This document shows, piece after piece, positions 37,369 to 45,571 of a stretch of 64,000 nucleotides of DNA (positions are counted from its first letter, which is position 1; each line of letters begins with the position of its first letter). The stretch covers positions 1 through 64,000 of the forward strand of contig CAMAUZ010000007.1 of assembly GCA_945861535.1 (NCBI GenBank). Reading direction: 5' to 3'. This DNA comes from Akkermansia muciniphila (GTDB taxonomy: Bacteria > Verrucomicrobiota > Verrucomicrobiia > Limisphaerales > BJHT01). A program made the translations under genes and the position numbers. Below the pieces are notes generated by a model that saw only the letters and a list, made by a program, of their open reading frames with translations, was not told the DNA's origin and searched no databases.

Positions 37369-38337
37369 ATGCAAAAAATCCCCCGTGAACTCGCCCGCAA
37401 ATACGCCTTCGACTGGGAGGACGAACCGCTCCTGCGCGTGCAACCCGGCGAAGCCTTCGAGATCGAGACCTGGGACGCGAGCACCGGCTATTTCAAAACG
37501 CCGCAAGACAAGGCCATCCCCGGCCTGCGCCCCGGCTTCGACCGCACGCCGCCGCAGGCCAATCCCATCGCCGGCCCCGTCTGGGTCGAGGGCGCGGAAC
37601 GCGGCGACACGCTCGTGGTCTGCCTCGAGGAAATCCTGGTCGATGACTACTCGTGGATCGCCATCGGTCCGCGCCGCGGGCCGCTCGGCGAGTCCACGCG
37701 CTGGCCTGAGCTGTCCGGCGAATACACGACCAAGATTCTGAAGCACACGCCCGGCCCGAGCGGCACCTTGCGCGACGGCACCATGCATTTCAGCGAACGC
37801 ATCTCGTGGCCGATCACGCCCTTCGTCGGCACGCTCGGCGTCGCGCCTGATCGCGAGGTTGCGACCAGTCTCGACGGCCAGGGCGAATGGGGCGGCAACC
37901 TCGACATCCGCGACGCCGCGCCTGGCAATCGCATCTACCTGCCCGTGTATCATCCCGGCGCGCGCTTCTATCTCGGCGATGTCCACGCCAGCCAGGGCGA
38001 CACCGAATTCACCGGCACCGCCGCGGAAACCCAGTCCTGCGTGCGCCTCCACTTCGAGCTGATCAAAGGCCGGCGCACCACCGCCATGCGCATCGAGAAG
38101 CCCGACTCGCTCATCACGATCCACGCGTCGCGTCCGCTCGAAGTCGCCGTCGAGACCGCCACGATCCAACTCATGGACTGGCTCATCACCGACTACGGCT
38201 TCACCCCGACCGACGCCTACTGCCTTGTCAGCACCTGCCCCGATTTCCGCATCCACGTCTATCAGATGTGCAAAATCGGCAAGCTCAGCTACGTCGCCGG
38301 AGCTGAGATTCCCAAGCGGTACCTGCGGGCGAAGTGA
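37369..38337 (+). CDS. Acetamidase/formamidase family hydrolase
   Basis: A 322-residue protein of the FmdA/AmdA family, zinc-dependent amidases releasing ammonia from short-chain amides. Family features seen: EIETWDASTGYF near the N terminus, a WVEGAERGDTLVV segment, HFSERISWPITPFVGTLGVAP, GQGEWGGNLDIRD with GNRIYLPVYHPGARFYLGDVHA, and DYGFTPTDAYCLVST. ATG 37369 gives the usual length; the frame continues upstream to 37231 without conserved content. It is divergently placed to mutL and followed by a palindromic element, so it is probably a single-gene unit for nitrogen scavenging. Confidence 0.88.
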   Translation: MQKIPRELARKYAFDWEDEPLLRVQPGEAFEIETWDASTGYFKTPQDKAIPGLRPGFDRTPPQANPIAGPVWVEGAERGDTLVVCLEEILVDDYSWIAIGPRRGPLGESTRWPELSGEYTTKILKHTPGPSGTLRDGTMHFSERISWPITPFVGTLGVAPDREVATSLDGQGEWGGNLDIRDAAPGNRIYLPVYHPGARFYLGDVHASQGDTEFTGTAAETQSCVRLHFELIKGRRTTAMRIEKPDSLITIHASRPLEVAVETATIQLMDWLITDYGFTPTDAYCLVSTCPDFRIHVYQMCKIGKLSYVAGAEIPKRYLRAK

Positions 38338-38368
38338 GTGTGGCGGCCGCGGCCGGGAAGCGGCCGGA

Positions 38369-38464
38369 GCGCGGCGTTTACGCCGCTTCACCGTCCGCAC
38401 ATTCCACCGCGTTCGCACCCGCCCGGCGCGCCCCACGTTGAAGCGGCATAAATGCCGCGCTCCG
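38369..38464. repeat. Palindromic element, copy 2
   Basis: Arms gcgcggcgtttacgccgctt and aagcggcataaatgccgcgc pair around a loop with gttcgcac, as in copy 1 at 8592-8693. Immediately downstream, 38554-38580 holds another palindrome, ccgaccggggaccggtcgcg, a family also present at 51646-51668 and 52153-52178. Confidence 0.75.
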
Positions 38465-38631
38465 GGCGGCCCGCGGGCGGTCCCCGCCCGCAGCGGCCTG
38501 GAACACGCGCGGGTGCCGCAAATTTCTCCCGGCCTCCCGCCTGCTCGGACCCGCTCCGACCGGGGACCGGTCGCGCGCCAAAGCCCGTGGAAGCCATTGA
38601 CCCTCCGGCATACATCTGCCAATCTGCCGAT

Positions 38632-38901
38632 ATGCGAACCACCCTAAATCTCGACGACACCCTGTACCGCCGCGCCAAAATCAAGGCGGCCGAAACCGGA
38701 CGCACCGTCTCGGACCTGGTCGCCGAAGGCTTGAACCTGCTGCTCGCCGGCAATCCCCGGCAGACCAAGGCCCCCCGGCGCGTGCCGCTGCCGCTCATTG
38801 TCGGCGGCCGCCCCGCCCGGCCTGGTAAAGGGATGACCCCGGAGCGCACCGCTGAAATCTTGTCGGCTCAGGAAACCAGTTGGGCACGCTCCAGCGTATG
38901 A
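38632..38901 (+). CDS. VapB-type ribbon-helix-helix antitoxin
   Basis: An 89-residue protein whose N terminus (MRTTLNLDDTLYRRAKIKAA, then ETGRTVSDLVAEGLNLLL) fits the ribbon-helix-helix DNA-binding fold of VapB antitoxins. The C-terminal half (PRRVPLPLIVGGRPARPGKGM) is the likely toxin-neutralising tail. Its stop overlaps the toxin start by four bases (ATGA, 38898-38901), which ties their translation. The dimer should also repress its own promoter in the 294-base gap upstream, part of which is palindromic repeat. Confidence 0.85.
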   Translation: MRTTLNLDDTLYRRAKIKAAETGRTVSDLVAEGLNLLLAGNPRQTKAPRRVPLPLIVGGRPARPGKGMTPERTAEILSAQETSWARSSV

Positions 38902-39341
38902 ATCTGTGCGACCAAAACTTCTGGCTGGCCCTCGTGCTCCCGCCGCACGAACACCACCCGATCGCCCGCGCGTGGTGGGAGGGTCGGACCACCGAGCGCG
39001 CCCTGTTCTGCCGCAGCACCCAGCAGGGCTTTCTGCGCCTGCTCACGACCCAGGCCGTTCTGGAACCCTACGGCCTGCCGCCGCGAACCCAGACCCAAGC
39101 GTGGAAAATCTACCGCCAGCTCGCGTCGGCTCCGACCTGCGGTTTCCTCCCGGAGCCAGCTGGAATCGACGCGCTTTGGGAACAACTCAGTTCACGCCCC
39201 ACCGCGTCGCCGAAACTCTGGATGGACTCCTACCTAGCCGCGTTCGCAATCCAAGGCGACTGCACGCTCGTCACCTTCGACCACGGCTTCCGCCAGTTCG
39301 CCGCCGCCGGCCTGCGACTCGAACTACTCGCCAAAAAGTAA
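38898..39341 (+). CDS. VapC-type PIN-domain ribonuclease toxin
   Basis: A 147-residue PIN-domain protein, typical VapC length. The N terminus reads MNLCDQNFWLALVLPPHEHH, with the first catalytic aspartate in CDQN (usually DxN). Later acidic positions fit KLWMDSYLAAFA and VTFDHGFRQF. These toxins cut specific RNAs when released from the antitoxin encoded just upstream. ATG 38898 overlaps the antitoxin stop and is preferred to the in-frame TTG at 38880. Probably an intact pair, in contrast to the PIN remnant at 18861. Confidence 0.87.
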   Translation: MNLCDQNFWLALVLPPHEHHPIARAWWEGRTTERALFCRSTQQGFLRLLTTQAVLEPYGLPPRTQTQAWKIYRQLASAPTCGFLPEPAGIDALWEQLSSRPTASPKLWMDSYLAAFAIQGDCTLVTFDHGFRQFAAAGLRLELLAKK

Positions 39342-39390
39342 CTCTGGCCCAGCAATCTCCATCCCGCTTGCACCGGATCGGATCCCTCCA

Positions 39391-41361
39391 ATGAAAACCT
39401 TCCTGCTCCTCCTCCCTGTTTTCCTCTCCGTCCTTCTCCCGCTCGCACCACCCGCCCGCGCCGCCGGCCTCGAGCGCCTGAAATACAACCACCCCGGCCT
39501 CACCGTGGACCTCGGCGTCGGCCTGTGGGCCTGGCCGTTGCCGATGGATTTCGATGGCGACGGCGACCTCGACCTCGTCGTGAACTGCCCCGACAAACCC
39601 TACAACGGCGTCTATTTTTTCGAGAACATCAGCGGCGACACCACACAGAAAAGACTTCCCGTCTTCAAACCCGCGCGCCGCCTCAGCAAAGGCCTGCAAA
39701 ACGTCCAAGTCAGCTTTGTGAACGGCGCGCCGCTCGTGCTCTCGCCCGGCACCGAGTATCCCGACTTCCTCAAAACCGGTTTGGAAAAAGGCCGCAAGCT
39801 GCCGCTCCCCGCCAACATCCATCCCAACAAAGTCCGCGCGAACATGTGGCGCGTCGTGGACTTCGATGGCGACGGCAAACCCGACCTCATCATCGGCGTC
39901 GGCGACTGGACCGACTACGGCTGGGACAATGCCTACACGCCCGCCGGCCAGTGGACCAACGGCCCGTTGCGCGGCTTCGTTTATCTCGCGCGCAACAGCG
40001 GCACGGCCGCGGCCCCGGCCTACGACAAGCCCGTGAAAATCCTGGCCGACGGCAAACCCATCGAGACCTTCGGCTGGCCGTCGCCGAATTTCGCGGACTT
40101 CGATGGCGACGGCGATCTGGACCTGCTCTGCGGCGAGTTTCTCGATGGCTTCACCTATTTTGAAAACGTCGGCACCCGCACCACGCCGCGTTACGCGCCC
40201 GGCCGTCGTCTGCAAACGCCCGACGGCAGACCGCTCGTGATGGACCTCCAGATGATCACGCCCACCGCGATCGACTGGAACAAGGACGGCCACCTCGATC
40301 TCATCGTCGGCGACGAAGACGGCCGCGTGGCGTTCATCGAGAACTCCGGCAAGTTCACCGCCGATCACACGCCGATTTTTCTCACGCCCGTTTATTTTCA
40401 ACAGGAGGCCGACGACGTGAAATTCGGCGCGCTCGCCACGCCCGTCGGCTTCGATTGGGATGGCGACGGCGACATCGACATCCTCTGCGGCAACACCGCC
40501 GGCTACATTGCGTTCATCGAAAACCTCAGCGGCCCCGGCGTCGAGAAACCCAAGTGGGCTGCGCCGAAACTGCTCGAAGCCGACGGCAAGATCATTCGCA
40601 TCATGGCCGGCCCCAACGGCAGCATCCAAGGACCGTGCGAAGCCAAATGGGGCTACACCACGCTCTCCGTCGCGGACTGGGACGGCGACGGCCTGCCCGA
40701 CCTCATCGTGAACTCGATCTGGGGAAAAGTGATCTGGTTCAAAAACATCGGCACGCACAAGGCGCCGAAGCTCGCCGCCGCGCAACCCATCGAAGTCGAG
40801 TGGAACGGCCCGCAACCCAAGCTCGCCTACGGCTGGCTGCGGCCCGAGGGCAAGGCCCTCCTCACGCAATGGCGCACCACGCCCGTCGCCGTGGACTGGA
40901 ACCGCGATGGCCTCATGGACCTCATCATGCTCGACCACGAAGGCTACCTCGCCTTCTTCGAGCGCGCCCGTCGCAGGAGCGCGGACGGCCCGCCCGCGAG
41001 TTCCGACCTCATCCTCCTGGCACCTCGCCGCGTCTTCTGCGACGAAACCGGCAAACCCCTCCGCCTCAACTCCGGCCTCGCGGGCAAAAGTGGCCGCCGC
41101 AAACTCTGCGTCGTGGATTGGGACGGCGACGGCAAATTCGACCTCCTCCTCAACTCCGCCAACGCCAATTTCCTCCGCCAGGTCGATGCCCGCGACGGCA
41201 AATGGTTTTTCAAAGACCTGGGCCCGCTCGAAAAACAAAATATCGAAGGCCACGACGTCAGCCCCGCCGTCGTGGACTTCAACGGCGACGGCATCCCCGA
41301 CTTCCTCGGCGGCGCGGAAGACGGCCGGTTTTACTATTTGAAAAACCCGCGCTCGCGCTGA
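39391..41361 (+). CDS. Secreted FG-GAP/VCBS repeat protein
   Basis: A 656-residue secreted protein: a signal peptide (MKTFLLLLPVFLSVLLPLAP) is followed by a beta-propeller of FG-GAP/VCBS repeats. Nine calcium-binding-like loops are visible, including DFDGDGDLD, DFDGDGKPD, DWNKDGHLD, DWDGDGDID, DWDGDGLPD, DWNRDGLMD, DWDGDGKFD and DFNGDGIPD. No catalytic domain is evident. Such propellers often bind polysaccharide or other proteins outside the cell. No neighbouring gene clarifies its partner. Confidence 0.85.
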   Translation: MKTFLLLLPVFLSVLLPLAPPARAAGLERLKYNHPGLTVDLGVGLWAWPLPMDFDGDGDLDLVVNCPDKPYNGVYFFENISGDTTQKRLPVFKPARRLSKGLQNVQVSFVNGAPLVLSPGTEYPDFLKTGLEKGRKLPLPANIHPNKVRANMWRVVDFDGDGKPDLIIGVGDWTDYGWDNAYTPAGQWTNGPLRGFVYLARNSGTAAAPAYDKPVKILADGKPIETFGWPSPNFADFDGDGDLDLLCGEFLDGFTYFENVGTRTTPRYAPGRRLQTPDGRPLVMDLQMITPTAIDWNKDGHLDLIVGDEDGRVAFIENSGKFTADHTPIFLTPVYFQQEADDVKFGALATPVGFDWDGDGDIDILCGNTAGYIAFIENLSGPGVEKPKWAAPKLLEADGKIIRIMAGPNGSIQGPCEAKWGYTTLSVADWDGDGLPDLIVNSIWGKVIWFKNIGTHKAPKLAAAQPIEVEWNGPQPKLAYGWLRPEGKALLTQWRTTPVAVDWNRDGLMDLIMLDHEGYLAFFERARRRSADGPPASSDLILLAPRRVFCDETGKPLRLNSGLAGKSGRRKLCVVDWDGDGKFDLLLNSANANFLRQVDARDGKWFFKDLGPLEKQNIEGHDVSPAVVDFNGDGIPDFLGGAEDGRFYYLKNPRSR

Positions 41362-41397
41362 AGCATCGTTTGACCCGCAAAATCACGGTGTTAGCCT

Positions 41398-42123
41398 ATG
41401 CCCCATGAAACCGCCAATCTACCTGACCGACCCGAAGGAGATGCTGAAGGTGCGCTTGAATCAGCCGCGCGTCTCCTCCGAGCAAGCCCGCGCCCAGCGG
41501 GAACGGCTCAAGCACGCGACCGAGAAATTCTCCGCGGCCGCCAAGAGCGCGACCTCCTCGCTTGGGCGCGTGAAGGTCGCGGCCTGATTGATCCCTTCAC
41601 CTACTTGTCCCGCATCGAGGATCGCGGGGAGGAACACCGAGTCTGGCTCGACCTTGCCAGCCAGAGATATTTCAAGGCCACCCATCCCGGGCGATTCGGC
41701 TTCGCGGTTGTCGCGCTTCCCGACGGTTCGTTGGAACTGACGGGAGCCACCCCGCTCGAATATCTCGAACGGCTGCTGCTCCAGAATTCCCTCTTCGGCG
41801 ATCACCTCAGACTCGAGGGCGTCGCCAGCGAAAACGGCAAGACCGTGCTGCTCACTTCCCAACCAAATATCGCGGACGAGGCAGTGTCCGACTCCGAAAT
41901 GTCCGCCTTCATGGCCAAGCTCTGGTTCGCCCCGTTGCGCGGGCTCTCGCTCGGCCGCCCCGGCGCGCTGGCCTTCTACCGCGACCTAGATGAAGTCGCC
42001 GCGTTCGATGCCCATCCCGGCAACTTCGTGAAAGACGGCAACGGCGTCGTCTTGCCAATCGATCTGATTTTGCTGCGCGCGGACGCCGCGTTGCAGAAAG
42101 CCTTCGCCGCCCACCTCGCGTAA
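41398..42123 (+). CDS. Polyvalent-protein kinase-like protein (start uncertain)
   Basis: From about codon 55 onward this frame resembles the Ser/Thr/Tyr kinase-like domain found in polyvalent proteins of phages and plasmids: DLLAWAREGRGLIDPF, GEEHRVWLDLASQRYFKATH, PGRFGFA, ATPLEYLERLLLQNSLFGD, LTSQPNIADEA, and AAFDAHPGNFVKDGNGVVLP with the HPGN-type catalytic segment. The first 50 codons look non-coding: about half their third bases are A or T, whereas the +2 frame (41405-41587) is about 88% GC3. The true gene may start in the other frame and shift, or begin at a TTG near 41605. Identification of the domain is from pattern memory. Confidence 0.6.
   Translation: MPHETANLPDRPEGDAEGALESAARLLRASPRPAGTAQARDREILRGRQERDLLAWAREGRGLIDPFTYLSRIEDRGEEHRVWLDLASQRYFKATHPGRFGFAVVALPDGSLELTGATPLEYLERLLLQNSLFGDHLRLEGVASENGKTVLLTSQPNIADEAVSDSEMSAFMAKLWFAPLRGLSLGRPGALAFYRDLDEVAAFDAHPGNFVKDGNGVVLPIDLILLRADAALQKAFAAHLA
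41405..41587 (+). CDS. Small ORF overlapping the kinase-like gene
   Basis: Sixty codons starting MKPPIYLTDPKEMLKVRLNQ, with strong third-position GC bias (53 of 60), which fits coding sequence of this genome. Its residues look helical and charged. It overlaps the kinase-like frame and ends just where that frame becomes clearly coding. It is either the displaced N terminus of the same protein after a frameshift (natural or sequencing) or a separate small protein translated ahead of it. No family recognised. Confidence 0.5.
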   Translation: MKPPIYLTDPKEMLKVRLNQPRVSSEQARAQRERLKHATEKFSAAAKSATSSLGRVKVAA

Positions 42124-42133
42124 TTCTCCAGCC

Positions 42134-43735
42134 ATGAGTTCCAAATCTTCCGCCTCGTCCGCCGCCCCGCTCGCCCTCGGCCTCGACTTCGGCACCGAAT
42201 CCGTCCGCGCCCTGCTCGTGGACTTGAGCGGTCGCGAGCACGCCTCCGCCGTCGCCAAATACGCGCACGGCCAGATCATCCACACGCTGCCCGGCTCGAC
42301 CAAAAAGCTCCCGCCGCACTACGCCCTCCAGCATCCGCTCGACTGGCTCGACTCCGCCGCCAAGGCCGTCCGCGCTGCGTTGCGACAGGCGGGCGCGCGT
42401 GCGGACGCCGTGATCGGCATCGGCGTGGACTTCACCAGTTGCACCATGCTCCCGGCGCTGCGCGACGGCACGCCGCTTTGCTGTGTTCCGAAATGGGCGC
42501 GCGAACCCCTCGCGTGGCCCAAGCTCTGGAAACATCACGGCGCGCAAGCCCAGACCGACCGCATCAACGCCGTCGCCCGCGAGCGCAACGAACCCTGGCT
42601 CGCGCGCTACGGCGGCATCATCGGCCTCGAATGGTTCTTTCCGAAAATGCTCGAGACCCTCGAACACGCCCCGCGCGTCTTCGCCGCCACCGAGGTCTGG
42701 CTCGAGGCCGGCGACTGGTTCGTGTGGCAGCTCGTCGGCGGCGACGCCGCGTCGCTGCCACGTTCGACCTGTCAGGCCGGCTACAAAGCGATGTGGAGCC
42801 GCGAGCATGGTTTTCCTTCACCCGCCTTTTTCCGCGCGTTGCATCCGCAGCTCGAAAATGTCGTTGCTGGAAAAATGCCCGGCCGTTTCCTCGCGCCCGG
42901 CGAGGCCGCGGGCACGCTCACCCCCGCAATGGCGAAGAAACTCGGCCTGCGCGCCGGCACGCCCGTCAGCGCCGCCATTATTGATGCCCACGCCGGCGTG
43001 CCCGGCGCGGGCGCGGCGGAACCCGACACGCTCGTCATGGTTATGGGCACCAGCAGTTGCCACATGCTCAACTCCACCGCGGCGAAGCTTGTGCCCGGCG
43101 TCGCGGGCGTCGTGCAGGACGGCATCCTCCCCGGCTTTCACGGTTACGAAACCGGCCAGGCCGCCGTCGGCGACGCATTCGACTGGACCCGGCGCCTGCT
43201 CGGCGCGCGCGATTTCACGGCCCTGACCGCGCGCGCCGCGGCCCTGCCGCACGGAGCCGAGGGTGTCCGCTGCGTCGATTGGTTCAACGGCTGCCGCACG
43301 CCACTGATGAACGGCGCGCTCACCGGCGCGTTCACCGGCCTCACCTTGCATCACGGGCCCGAGCATATTTTCCGCGCCGTGCTCGAAGCCAGCGCCTGCG
43401 GCCTGCGCTGGATCGTGGACACCTTGCGAGAAGGCGGCGTGCCCGTGCGCCGCTTCGTTGCCACCGGCGGCCTGCCGCAAAACAACCCGCTCTTCCTCCA
43501 GCTCTGCGCCGACGCCCTTGGCGAACCCATCGTCATCCCGCCCTCGAAACAAGGCCCCGCCCTCGGTGCCGCCATCCTCGGCGCGCTCGCCGCCCGCGCC
43601 TTCCCCGACGCCGCCACCGCGGTCAAAAAAATGGTCACGCGCAAAGGCGAAATCATCGTGAAACCCAAAAACGCCCGCGCCTTTGCCCCCATCTACACCG
43701 ACTATCGCCAACTGGCCGACCGACTGGGAAAGTGA
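42134..43735 (+). CDS. FGGY-family kinase, ribulokinase-like
   Basis: A 533-residue sugar kinase. LGLDFGTESVRALLVDLSG is the phosphate-1 motif of the FGGY family; IGIGVDFTSCTMLP and the later MVMGTSSCHML, GYETGQAAVGDAFDW and ATGGLPQNNPLFLQ match AraB-type ribulokinases. It should phosphorylate L-ribulose or a related ketopentose using ATP. No isomerase or epimerase gene accompanies it, so an arabinose operon is not evident. It starts 10 bases after the kinase-like gene and may share its transcript. FGGY residues near 480 differ from the consensus, so the substrate is not certain. Confidence 0.85.
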   Translation: MSSKSSASSAAPLALGLDFGTESVRALLVDLSGREHASAVAKYAHGQIIHTLPGSTKKLPPHYALQHPLDWLDSAAKAVRAALRQAGARADAVIGIGVDFTSCTMLPALRDGTPLCCVPKWAREPLAWPKLWKHHGAQAQTDRINAVARERNEPWLARYGGIIGLEWFFPKMLETLEHAPRVFAATEVWLEAGDWFVWQLVGGDAASLPRSTCQAGYKAMWSREHGFPSPAFFRALHPQLENVVAGKMPGRFLAPGEAAGTLTPAMAKKLGLRAGTPVSAAIIDAHAGVPGAGAAEPDTLVMVMGTSSCHMLNSTAAKLVPGVAGVVQDGILPGFHGYETGQAAVGDAFDWTRRLLGARDFTALTARAAALPHGAEGVRCVDWFNGCRTPLMNGALTGAFTGLTLHHGPEHIFRAVLEASACGLRWIVDTLREGGVPVRRFVATGGLPQNNPLFLQLCADALGEPIVIPPSKQGPALGAAILGALAARAFPDAATAVKKMVTRKGEIIVKPKNARAFAPIYTDYRQLADRLGK

Positions 43736-43774
43736 ACATGACTCCACAATGCGGCCAACCCGCAGCCATCGCTG

Positions 43775-43857
43775 GTAGGGCGCGTCTGTCCTCAGCGCGC
43801 CGCGGGCCGTGCGTACGCGCAACCGGCGCGCTGAGGACAGACGCGCCCTACCCACCG
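43775..43857. repeat. agggcgcgtctgtcc inverted repeat
   Basis: Arms gtagggcgcgtctgtcctca (43775) and, inverted, tgaggacagacgcgccctac (to 43857) pair with an inner gcgcgccg/cggcgcgc extension. A half copy (cggcgcgctggggacagacg) stands at 55885-55910. Confidence 0.8.
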
Positions 43858-43955
43858 CGTTTCGCAGCCCAATGGATCTCACCCGCATGTCCGCAACCCT
43901 CCCCAAGTTTCCTTCCCCTTATCTTTTACCCCATCATTCTGTTCCCCTCCCTCCC

Positions 43956-45308
43956 ATGAAAACCCTCCTCACCCTCACGCTCCTCACCATGTCCCTCTTC
44001 GCCTCCCTCGCCGCCCCGCTTCTCGGCGGCTACCGCGCCATCCCCGCGACCGACGCCGAAGCCCTGGCCGCCGCCAAGTTTGCCGTCACCGCCCACGACC
44101 CCAAGCTCATCCTCGTCCGCCTCGAGCGCGCCGCGGAGCAGGTCGTCGCCGGCATGAACTACCGCCTCACCCTTCAAGTCACCGATGCCACCGGCGTTGC
44201 GCAAGCGGCCGAAGCCGTCGTCTGGCGCAAGCTCGACAGCCGGCACGAACTCACCTCCTGGAACTGGACCAAAGCCGCTCCCGCTCACTCCCAACCTCAG
44301 CCGCAGCCCCAATCGGGCGTGCTCAAAACCGAGTTCATCTACGACACCGCGCCCTTCGCCAGTTGCCACGCCACCACCCTCGCCGAGACCACCGACGGCA
44401 CCCTCGTCGCCGCATGGTTTGGCGGCACCGCCGAAGGCCGCAGCGATGTCGGCATCTGGTCCGCGCGCCTCGTGGCGGGCAAATGGACCGCCCCCGTCGA
44501 ACTCGCCACCGGCGTGCAAGCCGACGGCAAACGCCACCCCTGCTGGAACCCCGTCCTCTTCCAACCCCGCGACGGCGCGCTCCTCCTCTTCTACAAAGTC
44601 GGCCCCTCGCCCAGCACCTGGTGGGGCATGCTCCGCACCAGCACCGACGCCGGCCAGACCTGGAGCGACGCCACGCGCCTCCCCGACAAAATCCTCGGCC
44701 CCGTGAAAAACAAACCCGTGCAACTCGCCGACGGCACCCTCCTCTCCGGCAGCAGCACCGAAGGATTGCACCCGCCGCCTTCGTGGCAGATTCACTTCGA
44801 GCGCAGCACCGACAACGGCAAGACGTGGCAATTCATCACCGTGCCGCAGCCCACAAACAGCCCGTCCGCCATTCAGCCCAGCATCCTGCAACTCGGCGGC
44901 GACAAACTCATGGCCCTCGGCCGCACGCGCTCCGGCAAACTCTTCGCCACCACCTCCGCCGACAGCGGCCGCACCTGGACGCCGACCACGCTGCTGGATT
45001 TGCCCAACCCCAACTCCGGCACCGACGCCGTCACGCTCAAAGACGGCCGCCACCTGCTCATCTACAACCACACCGCCAAAGGCCGCTCCCCGCTGAACCT
45101 CGCCGTCAGCCCCGACGGCCAGACCTGGAACGCCGCGCTCGTCCTCGAAAACACCCCCGGCGAATACAGCTACCCCGCCATCATCCAGACCCGCGACGGC
45201 CTCATCCACACCACCTACACCTGGAAACGCCAGAAGGTGAAACACGTCGTCATCGCCCCCGCGAAACTGGAGGCGCGGCCGATCACGAACGGAGAGTGGC
45301 CGAAATGA
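43956..45308 (+). CDS. Sialidase with N-terminal cystatin-like domain
   Basis: A 450-residue secreted protein. After a signal peptide (1-20), residues 22-105 match the phytocystatin plan: a GG pair (24-25), a LARFAV-like helix (AAAKFAV, 38-44), QVVAG (62-66) followed by NYRLTLQV, and a late VVWRKL...ELTSW. A glutamine/proline linker (110-120) joins this to a sialidase/BNR six-blade propeller with three Asp boxes: STDAGQTW, STDNGKTW and SADSGRTW. The propeller could remove sialic-acid-like sugars or act on other glycans; the cystatin part could inhibit cysteine peptidases or be a binding domain. ATG 43956 precedes the signal peptide; the upstream frame lies in a repeat. Confidence 0.8.
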   Translation: MKTLLTLTLLTMSLFASLAAPLLGGYRAIPATDAEALAAAKFAVTAHDPKLILVRLERAAEQVVAGMNYRLTLQVTDATGVAQAAEAVVWRKLDSRHELTSWNWTKAAPAHSQPQPQPQSGVLKTEFIYDTAPFASCHATTLAETTDGTLVAAWFGGTAEGRSDVGIWSARLVAGKWTAPVELATGVQADGKRHPCWNPVLFQPRDGALLLFYKVGPSPSTWWGMLRTSTDAGQTWSDATRLPDKILGPVKNKPVQLADGTLLSGSSTEGLHPPPSWQIHFERSTDNGKTWQFITVPQPTNSPSAIQPSILQLGGDKLMALGRTRSGKLFATTSADSGRTWTPTTLLDLPNPNSGTDAVTLKDGRHLLIYNHTAKGRSPLNLAVSPDGQTWNAALVLENTPGEYSYPAIIQTRDGLIHTTYTWKRQKVKHVVIAPAKLEARPITNGEWPK

Positions 45309-45571
45309 ATCCGCCGCGCGGCGTTCAGAGCTCGAATGAAAAAGTCCCCAGACGTCGGTAGCCGCCGACGTTATTGCGCCGGTTGCATCAGCGCGACAAT
45401 CGGCGACCCAGTAGCTCGACATTCCAATGTCGAGAACAGCCCGTCCCACGGACGCTTCCGCACTCGACATTGGAATGTCGAGCTACCTTCCTCGGCGGCT
45501 ACGTTTTTCACACCGGCTATTCACGCCGCCCGTCCAGCCGACCTCCTCGCACACCATCCGCACACTTCCCC
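45309..45571. repeat. Nested palindromes
   Basis: An outer pair of the gtagccgccg family (45358-45370; inverted at about 45490-45504) encloses an exact 24-bp inverted repeat (gtagctcgacattccaatgt... at 45411-45434 and its complement at 45462-45485). Each inner arm is itself palindromic (ctcgacattccaatgtcgag). Confidence 0.8.

Noticed and set aside
42134-43735. Arabinose catabolic operon
   Set aside because: Only the kinase is present; no L-arabinose isomerase, ribulose-phosphate epimerase or AraC-type regulator is encoded nearby.
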